NCBI RefSeq assembly: GCF_032586175.1 | Contig: NZ_JAWHTE010000009.1 | Coordinates: 1-64,000, forward strand | DNA: 64,000 nucleotides | Source of the DNA: Ovoidimarina sediminis | GTDB lineage: Bacteria; Pseudomonadota; Alphaproteobacteria; Rhodobacterales; Rhodobacteraceae | Reading direction: 5' to 3' | In this document: positions 40,541 to 48,909 of the stretch, piece after piece | How positions within the stretch are numbered: the first letter of the stretch is position 1 | Layout of the letters: each line of letters opens with the position of its first letter | Notes under the pieces: generated by a model | What the model was told of the DNA's origin: nothing | The model's database searches: none | Seen by the model: the letters and a program-made list of their open reading frames with translations, nothing else | Program-made: the position numbers and the translations under genes

Positions 40541-42244
40541 ATGACGCGCGAAGAGCTTCTGCGGATCCTGACATTCGTGGATTCGAACCGCGAGATTTCC
40601 GAGAAGCGGACGCCGCTTGCCACGGTCGATCCGCGCTGGAACATCATCTCTTTCGCGATCCGTCGGCACCTGGAGGGGCGGCTTGTGACCGTGACTTCGG
40701 CGGCGAGCGCGGCCGACGTGCCCTATGGCACCGCGATGCGCCGGATCTCGGAACTGATCGACGAGGGGCTTTTGCACAAGCGCCCGAAATCCAAATCGGG
40801 GAAATCCTTTTCGCTGCACCCGACACGGAAGCTGATCGAGGAGTTCGAAAGCTTCGCGATGCAGCTGAAGGCGATGGTGGGCAATACCTTCGGCTTCACC
40901 ACGGGCGATGGTGAGATCAGCGATTTCTATTTCGGCGGCTATTACATGGCGCCACGCATCCTGCCTTACCCGAGCGCCATGCGCACCGGGGTGGGGGTGG
41001 AGCGGACGATCCGCATTCTCGGCCCCATCGACCCGACATTCCGCACCCTCAGCCAATCCGAGCCGGAGCTTGGGCGACTGTGCGGAACGACGATCGAGCT
41101 TGTGACGCTGCCGCTTGACCGGCTGCACGAAGAGATCATGGCGAACGCCAAGAGCGCCGTTTCGAAATATGATCTGGTGGCCTTCGATCTGCCGTGGATC
41201 GGGCAGCTGGCGACGGAAGGGGTGATCGAGCCCCTGAACGAGATCATGCAGGAGGAGCGGTACAACCCGTCGGATTTCCACAACGCGGCCTTTCGGGGAT
41301 CGTCCTGGAACAACCGGCAATACGGGTTGCCGATCCAGCCGACGGCGGAATTGCTGTTCTGCCGGTCTGATCTGTTCGCGGAAGCCGGGCTTGCCATCCC
41401 GCGCACCACCGACGAGGTGCTGTTCGCCGCGCGGGTGCTGCATCGCGCGGGGTTCGGCCTGTCGGGGATCGTGATGAATTACGGGCGGGGGACTCCGCTC
41501 GCGCATACCTTCATCCAGACGCTGGCGGATTTCGGGCAGCCGATCATCAACCTGACGCCTCTGGGCGACGAATTCGACCTGAACGACATCGCAAGCGAGA
41601 ACTTTCGCCCGCAGCTTCATACCGATGCCGCACGGCGGACGGCGGAGTTTCTACTGGAGTTGCTGGAGTTCTCGCACAAGGAAAGCATGGTCTGCGACTG
41701 GGACCGACGGATCGGGATCTTTTCGAAAGGCCAGGCGGCGATGACCTATGGCTGGAGCATCCGGGCCGCGGCCTTCGAGCTTGACGAGAATTCGCCCGCC
41801 CATGGAAAGGTGCAGTACGTGCCGCACCCCCATGCAGAGGGGGCGCGGCCCGTTTCGCCCATCGGCGGCTTTTCCCTGGCGGTGCCCGCGGGGCTGGACC
41901 CGCAGCGGAAGAAGCGATCCTGGAAGGTGCTGGAATACCTGACGCGGCCCGAGATGCTGAAATGGTACGTGCTGAACGGAAACCTCACGAGCCCGCGCTT
42001 TTCGACGAGCGCGGACCCCGAGGTGCAGGCCAGCAGCACGATCATCAGCCAGGTCGACGGGATGGACCGGCGCGGGGAGTTGCAGACCTGGCCGCGCCCG
42101 CCGATCCCGGAGTTCAGCGATGTTCTGAACGTGCTGGGGGAAGAGATACACATGATGCTTCAGGGCACGCATTCGGTGGAGGTTGCCCTGGGGCAGTGCC
42201 AGAACCGGATCGACGCGATCATGCGGGAACGGGGGCGGTACTAG
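40541..42244 (+). CDS. winged-HTH / ABC solute-binding-domain fusion regulator (paralogue 1)
   Basis: This 567-residue protein without signal peptide or membrane segment has a MarR-like winged HTH at about residues 32-105 (SAADVPYGTAMRRISELIDEG, with a basic wing RPKSKSGKSFSLHP). A linker motif FYFGGYY follows near 130. A complete family-1 (maltose-type) solute-binding domain then covers about 152-560 (YDLVAFDLPWIGQLA, PIQPTAELLFCRSDL, ADFGQPI, AAMTYGWSIRAA). The arrangement implies a cytoplasmic one-component regulator that senses a sugar or sugar derivative with a binding-protein fold. It lies between the GMC/IolG operon and the SBP/permease genes of a CUT2 transporter. The protein at 58286-60103 is its paralogue, sharing the C-terminal WPRPPIPE. 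The start has a GGGGGAG purine tract upstream. Confidence 0.8.
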   Translation: MTREELLRILTFVDSNREISEKRTPLATVDPRWNIISFAIRRHLEGRLVTVTSAASAADVPYGTAMRRISELIDEGLLHKRPKSKSGKSFSLHPTRKLIEEFESFAMQLKAMVGNTFGFTTGDGEISDFYFGGYYMAPRILPYPSAMRTGVGVERTIRILGPIDPTFRTLSQSEPELGRLCGTTIELVTLPLDRLHEEIMANAKSAVSKYDLVAFDLPWIGQLATEGVIEPLNEIMQEERYNPSDFHNAAFRGSSWNNRQYGLPIQPTAELLFCRSDLFAEAGLAIPRTTDEVLFAARVLHRAGFGLSGIVMNYGRGTPLAHTFIQTLADFGQPIINLTPLGDEFDLNDIASENFRPQLHTDAARRTAEFLLELLEFSHKESMVCDWDRRIGIFSKGQAAMTYGWSIRAAAFELDENSPAHGKVQYVPHPHAEGARPVSPIGGFSLAVPAGLDPQRKKRSWKVLEYLTRPEMLKWYVLNGNLTSPRFSTSADPEVQASSTIISQVDGMDRRGELQTWPRPPIPEFSDVLNVLGEEIHMMLQGTHSVEVALGQCQNRIDAIMRERGRY

Positions 42245-42262
42245 GGACACGCCGCAATGAAT

Positions 42263-42290
42263 AAGGGCCGGGAGATCCCGGCCCTTTTCT
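42263..42290 (+). terminator. rho-independent terminator after regulator 1
   Basis: The 10-bp arms AAGGGCCGGG and CCCGGCCCTT enclose a 4-base loop and are followed by TTCTTTTGCTTTT. It lies 18 bases after the regulator stop and just before the convergent solute-binding protein gene, so it ends the plus-strand transcript and may also act on the other strand. Confidence 0.88.
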
Positions 42291-42305
42291 TTTGCTTTTA
42301 AGTAT

Positions 42306-43295
42306 TTACCAGGTGGGGCGTTCGAAATTGTCGACGTTTTCGGGCAGCACCTTCGGGGTTTCGATGCCCTGAAGCGTCGGCACCTCGATGCCGTTGGCGA
42401 CCTTCACTGCGGTCTGGATCGCGAGGATCGCGTCATCGACCGGCGACTGTTTGTTCGAGCCCGAGTGCCAGCCGGCCTTCATCGCATCCCAGCCTTCTCC
42501 GAACTGGTTGCAGGTGACGACCTTGACGTCGCCCGGCGCTTTGCCGGCGCCCTGGAGTGCGCTGATCACGCCAAGGCCCATGCCGTCGTCGAAGGCATAG
42601 ACGCCGTCGATCTGGTCACCGAACTGGGTGAGGAAGGTTTCCATCACCGTCTGCGCCTTTTCGCGGTTCCACTCCGCCGTCTGGCTGGCGAGGATGTTGA
42701 TGCCGGGATAGTCGTCGGCGATCTTGTCGAGGAAGCAGTTCTTCCGCAGGATCGAGACGGTGTAGCCGGGCGTACCCTCGACCACCACGATATCGCCTTC
42801 GCCGCCGAGCGCATCGCCAAGCATCTCTGCCGATTGTTCGGCCTGCGCGCAGTCATCCGGCCCGGTGTGGCCGACGATGTAGCGGCGGCCCGCTTCGCCG
42901 ATGGGCGAGTTCGAGGTGATGACGGGGATGCCGTCGCGCGCCGCGTTGCGGATCGCAGGGATCAGCGCGTTCTGAGACGTGGGCCAGACGACGAGGGCGT
43001 CGGGATTCTGCGACGCCATATCCTGGATCTGGTCGAACTGGACGGCGGGATCGCCCTGGGGATCCATAACCGTGGCCTGAATGCCGAGTTCCTGGCTGTA
43101 GGCGACGGCGGTTTCGGCATACTTCGCCTGATAGGCGTTCGAGCCGGGATAGAGCACGGTGATGCCGATCCGGGTTTCGGACAGCGGCTTCTTCAGTTCA
43201 CCCCCGAGCCATTCGGGAGCGTCCTGCGCGGTGACGGCCGTTGCGCACAGGGCGGCCACCGTGGCAAGTGCCATTACTTTGGTCGAAACGGTCAT
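42306..43295 (-). CDS. CUT2 sugar ABC transporter substrate-binding protein 1
   Basis: This 329-residue periplasmic binding protein of the ribose/galactose type (Peripla_BP_4) has a signal peptide with cleavage near AVTAQDAPEW. The mature domain starts RIGITVLYPGSNAYQAKYAETA and includes DALVVWPTSQNALIPAIRNAARDGIPVITSNS and EWNREKAQTVMETFLTQFG. The ATG at 43295 has GGAGGAGG upstream; the open frame extends a few codons further. It is divergent from its permease and ATPase genes (43563-46995), an uncommon arrangement. It is clearly paralogous to the protein at 60325-61281 (shared WNREK, SPVDDA and closing NF/DF motifs). Confidence 0.9.
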   Translation of the reverse strand: MTVSTKVMALATVAALCATAVTAQDAPEWLGGELKKPLSETRIGITVLYPGSNAYQAKYAETAVAYSQELGIQATVMDPQGDPAVQFDQIQDMASQNPDALVVWPTSQNALIPAIRNAARDGIPVITSNSPIGEAGRRYIVGHTGPDDCAQAEQSAEMLGDALGGEGDIVVVEGTPGYTVSILRKNCFLDKIADDYPGINILASQTAEWNREKAQTVMETFLTQFGDQIDGVYAFDDGMGLGVISALQGAGKAPGDVKVVTCNQFGEGWDAMKAGWHSGSNKQSPVDDAILAIQTAVKVANGIEVPTLQGIETPKVLPENVDNFERPTW

Positions 43296-43409
43296 TAGAT
43301 CCTCCTCCAAAACGCTGCCGTTTCATTCTTGTGCCACCCCGGCTGGCAGCGTTGCGGGGCGCTCGGCCCCAAGTGTGAGTCACGGTATATCGTCAGGCAA
43401 TTGCGGAAA

Positions 43410-43507
43410 TATCCAAATCTGACGAACTGTCGGCGGGTGCTGCCACGTGCGGCGGACGGAACGCCACCGCGCCTTTGGGTGCAAAAGATTCATTTTGGAT
43501 TTATCCA
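43410..43507. promoter_or_regulatory. divergent promoter of CUT2 transporter 1 with candidate operators
   Basis: The 267-base gap between the SBP (minus) and permease (plus) genes contains TATCCAAATCTGAC at 43410-43423, sharing the exact 11-mer TCCAAATCTGA with the regulator-1 promoter. It also contains the palindrome TGGATTTATCCA at 43496-43507, built from the same GGAT/ATCC half-sites as the 60157-60194 array. Both are well placed for control of the transporter by the adjacent solute-binding regulator. Confidence 0.5.
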
Positions 43508-43562
43508 TTGTTCATCGGCCCGACCCCGCCGCCTATCGTGGGGATCGGAGGAGGGCTTTGGC

Positions 43563-44516
43563 ATGGAACTGACGGCTCGCAACATTTTGCGCCGCCACGG
43601 GCTGGTCATGGCGTTTCTTCTGTTTCTGGCCGTGGTCGCCCTGAATGCGGAGGCGTTTCTGACGCCGGGAAACATCCTTGACGTGCTTCGGCAGGTGTCG
43701 ATCACCGGCATGATGGCGCTTGGCGTGACCTTCGTGGTTCTGACCGGGCGGCTGGATTTGTCGGTGGGATCGATGCTGACGCTGCTGACGGTGATCGTTG
43801 TCGATCAGCACAACGTCGCGGGGCCCTTTCCGGCGATCGTGATGACGATACTCGCGGGGCTGGCGATCGGGGCGGTGAACGGGCTTCTGGTGGGGTTCGC
43901 GGGGCTGAACGCGCTGATCGTGACCCTTGCGATGCTGTCGTTTTTACAAGGGCTTGTGCTTTTTTATTCAGGTGGATCGAACGTCAACGTGGCGAATGCG
44001 CAGGACACCTGGTTTGCGGTGTTCGGCCGGGGCGACTTCCTGGGGATCCCGGTGCCGGTCATCCTGTTCCTCGTGGGCGCGGTAATCGCCGGGCTGATCC
44101 TTCAGGTTACGACCTTCGGGCGGCGGATCTATGGTGTGGGCGGCAACGAGACGGCGAGCATATTCTCGGGGATCGACGCGCGGCGGACGGTGTTCTGGGC
44201 CTACGTGATCTCGGGGTTCACCACCGGGGTGGCGGCGGTGATCATGGGCAGCCGAGTGATGGGCGCGCAGAACACGATCGGGCAGGGCTATGAGCTGACG
44301 GTTCTGGCGGGCGTGATCCTTGGCGGCACCTCGCTTCTGGGCGGGTCGGGCAGCATCTGGCGGACGGTTGTGGGCATTTCGATGCTGGGCTTTATCCAGA
44401 ATGGCCTTCTGCTTCTGGGCTTCCCCTATTACGTGCAGTGGCTCGTCACCTGGGCCGTCATCATCATCGCTGTCTGGATCGATCTGGCGGCGAAGCGCGG
44501 GAGGATCCTCGCATGA
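43563..44516 (+). CDS. CUT2 sugar ABC transporter permease 1a
   Basis: This 317-residue RbsC-type inner-membrane permease has about eight to ten helices. LGVTFVVLTGRLDLSVGSMLTLLTV is the family's hallmark, with INGLLVGF-like and GGTSLLGGSGSIWRTVVG motifs later. The ATG at 43563 follows GGAGGAGGGC. Its stop overlaps the next permease start (ATGA), and the two should form a heterodimeric channel fed by the SBP encoded divergently. Confidence 0.92.
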   Translation: MELTARNILRRHGLVMAFLLFLAVVALNAEAFLTPGNILDVLRQVSITGMMALGVTFVVLTGRLDLSVGSMLTLLTVIVVDQHNVAGPFPAIVMTILAGLAIGAVNGLLVGFAGLNALIVTLAMLSFLQGLVLFYSGGSNVNVANAQDTWFAVFGRGDFLGIPVPVILFLVGAVIAGLILQVTTFGRRIYGVGGNETASIFSGIDARRTVFWAYVISGFTTGVAAVIMGSRVMGAQNTIGQGYELTVLAGVILGGTSLLGGSGSIWRTVVGISMLGFIQNGLLLLGFPYYVQWLVTWAVIIIAVWIDLAAKRGRILA

Positions 44517-45490
44517 GCGACATCGGCGCGGCCCGAAGCGGGACGGTTGGCGGAACGGCCCTGTCCTGGCTTCTGAGAAACCATATCTGGGTGTTCCTTG
44601 CGCTGACGCTGATCGTGTTCTCGCTGTCGAGCCCCTATTTCCTGACGGTCAACAATTTCGGCAACATCCTGACCCAAGGCGCGTTCATCGGGATCCTTGC
44701 GGTGGGCATGACGCTGGTGATGATCGATGGCGAGATCGATCTGTCGGTGGGCGCGGTGCTGGCGCTGGCCTCGGCACTTGCGATCGGGTTGCAGGATCAC
44801 ATGGGCGTGTTGCCCGCGATCCTGCTGGCGCTTCTGTCAGGGGCGGCGCTTGGGTTTTTGAACGGGGCGCTCGTCGCCTATTCGGGGATGCATTCCTTCA
44901 TCGTCACGCTGGGAGCGCTGATCGGCATTCGCGGGCTTGTCTTCGTCTATACCGGCGAGGACGCGCTGATGGTGCAGGATTTCAGCTATACCGAGCTGCC
45001 CGAGATCTACCTTGGCCCGATCTCGCTGACCGCGATCATCTTTTTCGGGCTGGCACTGTTCTTTCAGTGGGTGCTGTCGAGCACGCGGCACGGGCGCGAG
45101 ACCTATGCGGTGGGCGACAATATCGAGGCGGCCCATGATGCGGGGATCAACGTCAAGCGGCACAAGATCATCAACTTCACCCTGTGCGGGACGCTGGCGG
45201 CGGTATGCGGCATCCTGCTGTCGATGCGCCTTGGCACGGCGGAGCCGAATGCCGGGCGGATCTGGGAGTTGTGGACGATCATCGCCGTGGTGCTGGGGGG
45301 CACGCGCCTGCAGGGCGGGTTCGGCAGCATGTGGATGACCATTGGCGGGGTTCTGACGCTGGCGGTGCTGAGAAACGGGCTGCGGCAGCTCAACACGCCG
45401 AATTACGTGGAACTGATGGTGATGGGGGCGGTGCTGATCCTGGCGCTGGCGCTCGACAAGGTTCTGAACCGGCGGGAGGCGGGACCATGA
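44513..45490 (+). CDS. CUT2 sugar ABC transporter permease 1b
   Basis: This 325-residue second RbsC-type permease contains VGMTLVMIDGEIDLSVGAVLALASALA and the gate-region GGTRLQGGFGSMW. It overlaps the first permease by 4 bases and the ATPase gene by 4 bases. CUT2 systems with two different permeases are the less common form, and the second transporter in this window (62192 and 63222) has the same organisation, which supports a duplication of the whole system. Confidence 0.92.
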   Translation: MSDIGAARSGTVGGTALSWLLRNHIWVFLALTLIVFSLSSPYFLTVNNFGNILTQGAFIGILAVGMTLVMIDGEIDLSVGAVLALASALAIGLQDHMGVLPAILLALLSGAALGFLNGALVAYSGMHSFIVTLGALIGIRGLVFVYTGEDALMVQDFSYTELPEIYLGPISLTAIIFFGLALFFQWVLSSTRHGRETYAVGDNIEAAHDAGINVKRHKIINFTLCGTLAAVCGILLSMRLGTAEPNAGRIWELWTIIAVVLGGTRLQGGFGSMWMTIGGVLTLAVLRNGLRQLNTPNYVELMVMGAVLILALALDKVLNRREAGP

Positions 45491-46995
45491 GCGAGGTCGT
45501 GCTGGAGGTGAGCGACATCACCAAGGCGTTTCCGGGGGTGGTGGCGCTCGACCGGGTGAGTTTCGATATCCGGGCCGGCGAGGTGCACGCGCTGGTGGGC
45601 GAGAACGGCGCGGGAAAATCGACGCTGATGAAGGTGCTTGCCGGGCTGTACCAGCCGGACGGGGGCGAGATTGTTTATCAGGGCCAGCCGACGAAAGTGG
45701 CCGGGCCGCTTGATGCGCGGCAGAAGGGGATTTTGCTGATCCACCAGGAGCTTTCGCTGTCGCCCGAACTGTCTGTGGCAGAGAACATCTATCTGGGGGC
45801 CTGGCCCTGTAACCGGTTCGGTGTGCTGAAGAAGCGGGAGCTTTACAGCAACGCGACGCGGGCACTGGAGGCCCTGGGCTGCGGGTTCGGGCCGCATGCG
45901 CGCGTGGGCACCCTGTCGGTTGCGATGCAGCAGATGGTCGAGATCGCGCGGGCAGAGGCCTTCAGCGCCAACGTGGTGATCTTCGACGAGCCCACCGCAT
46001 CCCTGACCGATACCGAGCGGGATCAGCTGTTCCACACGATCCGGGGGCTGAAGAAGCGGGGCGTGGGGATCGTCTATATCTCGCACAAGATGGACGAGAT
46101 CTTCGACATCACCGACCGGATCACCGTGCTGCGGGACGGGCAGGTGCAGGGGACGGTCGACACCAGGGACACCGATCTGAACCGGATCACGCGGATGATG
46201 ATCGGGCGCACGCTGGACACCTATTTCGTGAAGGCGAAGCCCGAGTTCGGGGCCGAGGTTCTGCGTGTCGAGGGGCTGAGCCGGGCGGGGCTGTTCGAGG
46301 ATGTCTCCTTCTCGGTGCGGGAAGGCGAGGTGCTAGGCCTTTACGGTCTCGTGGGTGCGGGCCGGTCGGAGGTTGTCGAGACGGTGTTCGGCGTCAGGAA
46401 GGCCGATCGCGGCACGCTGTGGTGGAAGGGGGCGGAGATCGATCTGCCCACCCCGCGCAAGGCGATTGACATGGGCATGGCGCTGGTGCCGGAGAGCCGG
46501 AAGGAGCAGGGGCTTGTCCTGCTGATGGGGGGGCGGGAGAACACGTCGTTGCCGCATCTGAAGCTGTTTTCCGAAGTGTCGGTGATGAACCGGGCCCGGG
46601 AGATGGGGGTGTTCGAGAAATACCGCTCGGCCCTGTCGATCAAGACGACAGGCCCCGACCAGGCCGTGTCGCAGCTTTCGGGCGGGAACCAGCAGAAGTT
46701 CGTTCTGGCCAAGTGGCTGTGCGCCGATCCGAAGCTTATCATCCTCGACGAACCGACGCGGGGGATCGACGTGGGATCGAAATCGGCGATCCACGAGCTG
46801 ATCGCGGAACTGGCCGAGCGGGGGCTGGCGGTGATCGTTATCTCGTCGGAAATGCCCGAGGTGCTGGGGGTCAGCCACCGGGTGCTGGCGATGTCGGAAG
46901 GCGAGGTGGTGGCGGAGTTCGAGGGCGATGCGCTGACCGAAGAAAACCTGATCGACGCGGTATCCCATCACCGGCAGGACGTGGCGGCGGAGTAG
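45487..46995 (+). CDS. CUT2 sugar ABC transporter ATPase (two ABC domains)
   Basis: This 502-residue RbsA/MglA-type ATPase has two nucleotide-binding domains. The first (about 1-240) has Walker A GENGAGKST and Walker B VVIFDEPTASL, with SVAMQQM at the signature position. The second (about 250-500) has a degenerate P-loop GLVGAGRSE and a good signature LSGGNQQK with LIILDEPTRGIDVG. This asymmetry is normal for the family. It completes transporter 1 and is followed 6 bases later by a Gfo/Idh gene. Confidence 0.93.
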   Translation: MSEVVLEVSDITKAFPGVVALDRVSFDIRAGEVHALVGENGAGKSTLMKVLAGLYQPDGGEIVYQGQPTKVAGPLDARQKGILLIHQELSLSPELSVAENIYLGAWPCNRFGVLKKRELYSNATRALEALGCGFGPHARVGTLSVAMQQMVEIARAEAFSANVVIFDEPTASLTDTERDQLFHTIRGLKKRGVGIVYISHKMDEIFDITDRITVLRDGQVQGTVDTRDTDLNRITRMMIGRTLDTYFVKAKPEFGAEVLRVEGLSRAGLFEDVSFSVREGEVLGLYGLVGAGRSEVVETVFGVRKADRGTLWWKGAEIDLPTPRKAIDMGMALVPESRKEQGLVLLMGGRENTSLPHLKLFSEVSVMNRAREMGVFEKYRSALSIKTTGPDQAVSQLSGGNQQKFVLAKWLCADPKLIILDEPTRGIDVGSKSAIHELIAELAERGLAVIVISSEMPEVLGVSHRVLAMSEGEVVAEFEGDALTEENLIDAVSHHRQDVAAE

Positions 46996-47001
46996 GGCGC
47001 G

Positions 47002-48144
47002 ATGGTGGACATATCTCAGAGTGTGCGCGTAGGGATCGGCCTGATCGGCACGGGGTTCATGGGCCGCTGTCACGCGAATGCCTTCGGATCGGTGGCCGGG
47101 TTGTTCGACCTGCCCGGTGAGCCGGTGAAGGCGATGCTGGCGGATGTGACAGAGGCGGCGGCGGAAGCCGGCGCGGCGGCGCTTGGGTTCGAGCGGTGGA
47201 CGGCGGACTGGCAGGCGCTGATCGACGACGCGGCCGTCGATATCGTGGCGATCACCGCGCCCAATGTGCTGCACGAGCCGATGGCGATGGCTGCGATTGC
47301 CGCCGGGAAGACCGTTTATTGCGAAAAGCCGCTGTCGACCACCGCGGCTTCTGCCCTGCGGATGATGGAGGCGGCAGAGGCGGCGGGGGTTGTGACTTCG
47401 GTCGGGTTCAACTTTCTGCGCAACCCGATGATCGCGCTGGCCCGCGAGATCGTGACGTCGGGCGAGATCGGCGAGATAACGGGCTTTCGCGGGCGGCACG
47501 CGGAAAACTACATGGCAGATCCGGCGGCGCCCCATTCGTTCCGCACGGATCCGCAGGGCGGGGGGGCGGTGGCCGATATCGGAAGCCACATCATCGCCAT
47601 GGCGCGCTATCTTGTGGGGCCGATTGCCGAAGTGAGCGCCGATTGCGTGACGCTATACCCCGAGCGGCCCGCGGGGCCGGGCGCGGAGGAGATGCGCCGG
47701 GTGGAGGTGGACGACATGACCCACGCGCTGATCCGGTTCGCGGGTGGCGTGGGGGGCAGCATCGAGGCGAACTGGGCCGCGACGGGGCGGACGATGGACC
47801 TGTCGTTCGAGATCACGGGCACGAAGGGCGCGGTGGCCTTCACGCAGGAAAGGATGAACGAGCTTCTGCTTTATGCGGGTTCCGGCGCGCGGGCAGGATA
47901 CCGGCGGATCGAGGCGGGCCCCTCCCACCCGCCCTATGGCAGGTTCTGCCCGGCGCCGGGGCATCATCTGGGGTTCAACGACCTTAAGGTGATCGAGGTG
48001 GCCGACCTGATCGGGTCGCATGTGGAGGGCGGCCGGTGCATGCCCGATTTCCGCGAGGCGCTGGCCGTTCAGGAGACGGTGGAGGCGATGCAGACCTCGT
48101 CGCAAGAACGGTGCTGGGTGACGGTACCGGGGCTGGGGCGTTAG
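47002..48144 (+). CDS. Gfo/Idh/MocA family oxidoreductase
   Basis: This 380-residue NAD(P)-dependent dehydrogenase has Rossmann motif IGLIGTGFMGRCHANAFG, active-site VYCEKPLSTTAA and the catalytic His-containing VADIGSHIIAMARYL. It is less IolG-like than the enzyme at 37763 and closer to generic sugar/cyclitol dehydrogenases with a C-terminal GFNDLKVIEVADLI segment. It is the last gene of the transporter-1 operon, suggesting the first oxidation step of the imported sugar. Its end overlaps the convergent SDR gene by 4 bases. Confidence 0.88.
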   Translation: MVDISQSVRVGIGLIGTGFMGRCHANAFGSVAGLFDLPGEPVKAMLADVTEAAAEAGAAALGFERWTADWQALIDDAAVDIVAITAPNVLHEPMAMAAIAAGKTVYCEKPLSTTAASALRMMEAAEAAGVVTSVGFNFLRNPMIALAREIVTSGEIGEITGFRGRHAENYMADPAAPHSFRTDPQGGGAVADIGSHIIAMARYLVGPIAEVSADCVTLYPERPAGPGAEEMRRVEVDDMTHALIRFAGGVGGSIEANWAATGRTMDLSFEITGTKGAVAFTQERMNELLLYAGSGARAGYRRIEAGPSHPPYGRFCPAPGHHLGFNDLKVIEVADLIGSHVEGGRCMPDFREALAVQETVEAMQTSSQERCWVTVPGLGR

Positions 48145-48908
48145 CGCCCGAGCCAGCCGCCGTCGACCGCGAGAGTTGCGCCGTGGATCGCAGAGGCCGC
48201 GTCGCTGGCCAGGAAGGCGACCGGGGCGGCGATCTCCTCGGGCGTGAGCCAGCGGCCAAGGGGCACGCGCGCCATGAGCGCGGCTTCGCGGGTTGTGTCG
48301 GCCTGGAGCGCGGCGGTGTTGTCGGTTGCGACATAGCCCGGCGCCACCGCGTTCACGTTGATGCCATGCGCCGCCCATTCATTGGCGAAGGCCTGGGTCA
48401 GCTGGGTGATTGCGCCCTTGCTGGCAGCATAGCCCGGAACCGTGACGCCGCCCTGATAGGACAGGACCGAAGCCAGGTTGATGACCTTGCCGCCGCCGCG
48501 GCCGAGCATTCGGCGGCCGAATTCGCGCGTGAGCAGGAATACCGCGTCGAGATTGACGGCCATGACCGTATCCCAATCCTCGAGGCTGTGGGATGCCGCA
48601 GGCTCGCGCCGGATCAGCCCGGCGTTGTTGACAAGGATGTCGATTTCGGTGCCGTCGGCGTCGAGCCGGGCGATCATGCGCTCGATCTGTGCACGGTCGG
48701 AGAGATCGCAGGAGAGCGGGCGGAAGGTGCCGCCCGCTTTCTCGATCTCTGCGCCGAGCCCGGTGTCGTTCTCTTCGATCGAGGTGCCGATCCCGATCAC
48801 CGACGCGCCGCAATCGGCAAGCGCCTTCGCGATGGCGCGGCCGATGCCGCGGCTGGCGCCGGTGACGAGGGCGGTCTTGCCGGAAAGATCGATCACAGGC
48901 GCGGCCAT
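48141..48908 (-). CDS. KduD-like SDR dehydrogenase
   Basis: This 255-residue short-chain dehydrogenase has TGASRGIGRAIAKALADCG, NNAGLIRREPAASH and catalytic VPGYAASKGAI (Tyr-x3-Lys). The stretch FANEWAAHGINVNAVAPGYVATDNT and the ending HGATLAVDGGWLGR strongly resemble 2-deoxy-D-gluconate / 2-dehydro-3-deoxygluconate 5-dehydrogenases. It is the last gene of the minus-strand 2-oxoacid dehydrogenase operon; its ATG is one base after the E3 stop. A role in oxidising a keto-deoxy sugar acid is suggested but not proven. Confidence 0.85.
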   Translation of the reverse strand: MAAPVIDLSGKTALVTGASRGIGRAIAKALADCGASVIGIGTSIEENDTGLGAEIEKAGGTFRPLSCDLSDRAQIERMIARLDADGTEIDILVNNAGLIRREPAASHSLEDWDTVMAVNLDAVFLLTREFGRRMLGRGGGKVINLASVLSYQGGVTVPGYAASKGAITQLTQAFANEWAAHGINVNAVAPGYVATDNTAALQADTTREAALMARVPLGRWLTPEEIAAPVAFLASDAASAIHGATLAVDGGWLGR

Positions 48909-48909
48909 G

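Noticed and set aside
42306..43295. Regulators 1 and 2 read as misannotated extracellular binding proteins with upstream HTH artefacts
   Set aside because: The HTH and the binding domain are in one continuous frame in both paralogues, with the same linker motif between them and no signal peptide at the junction; a fusion artefact would not recur twice.
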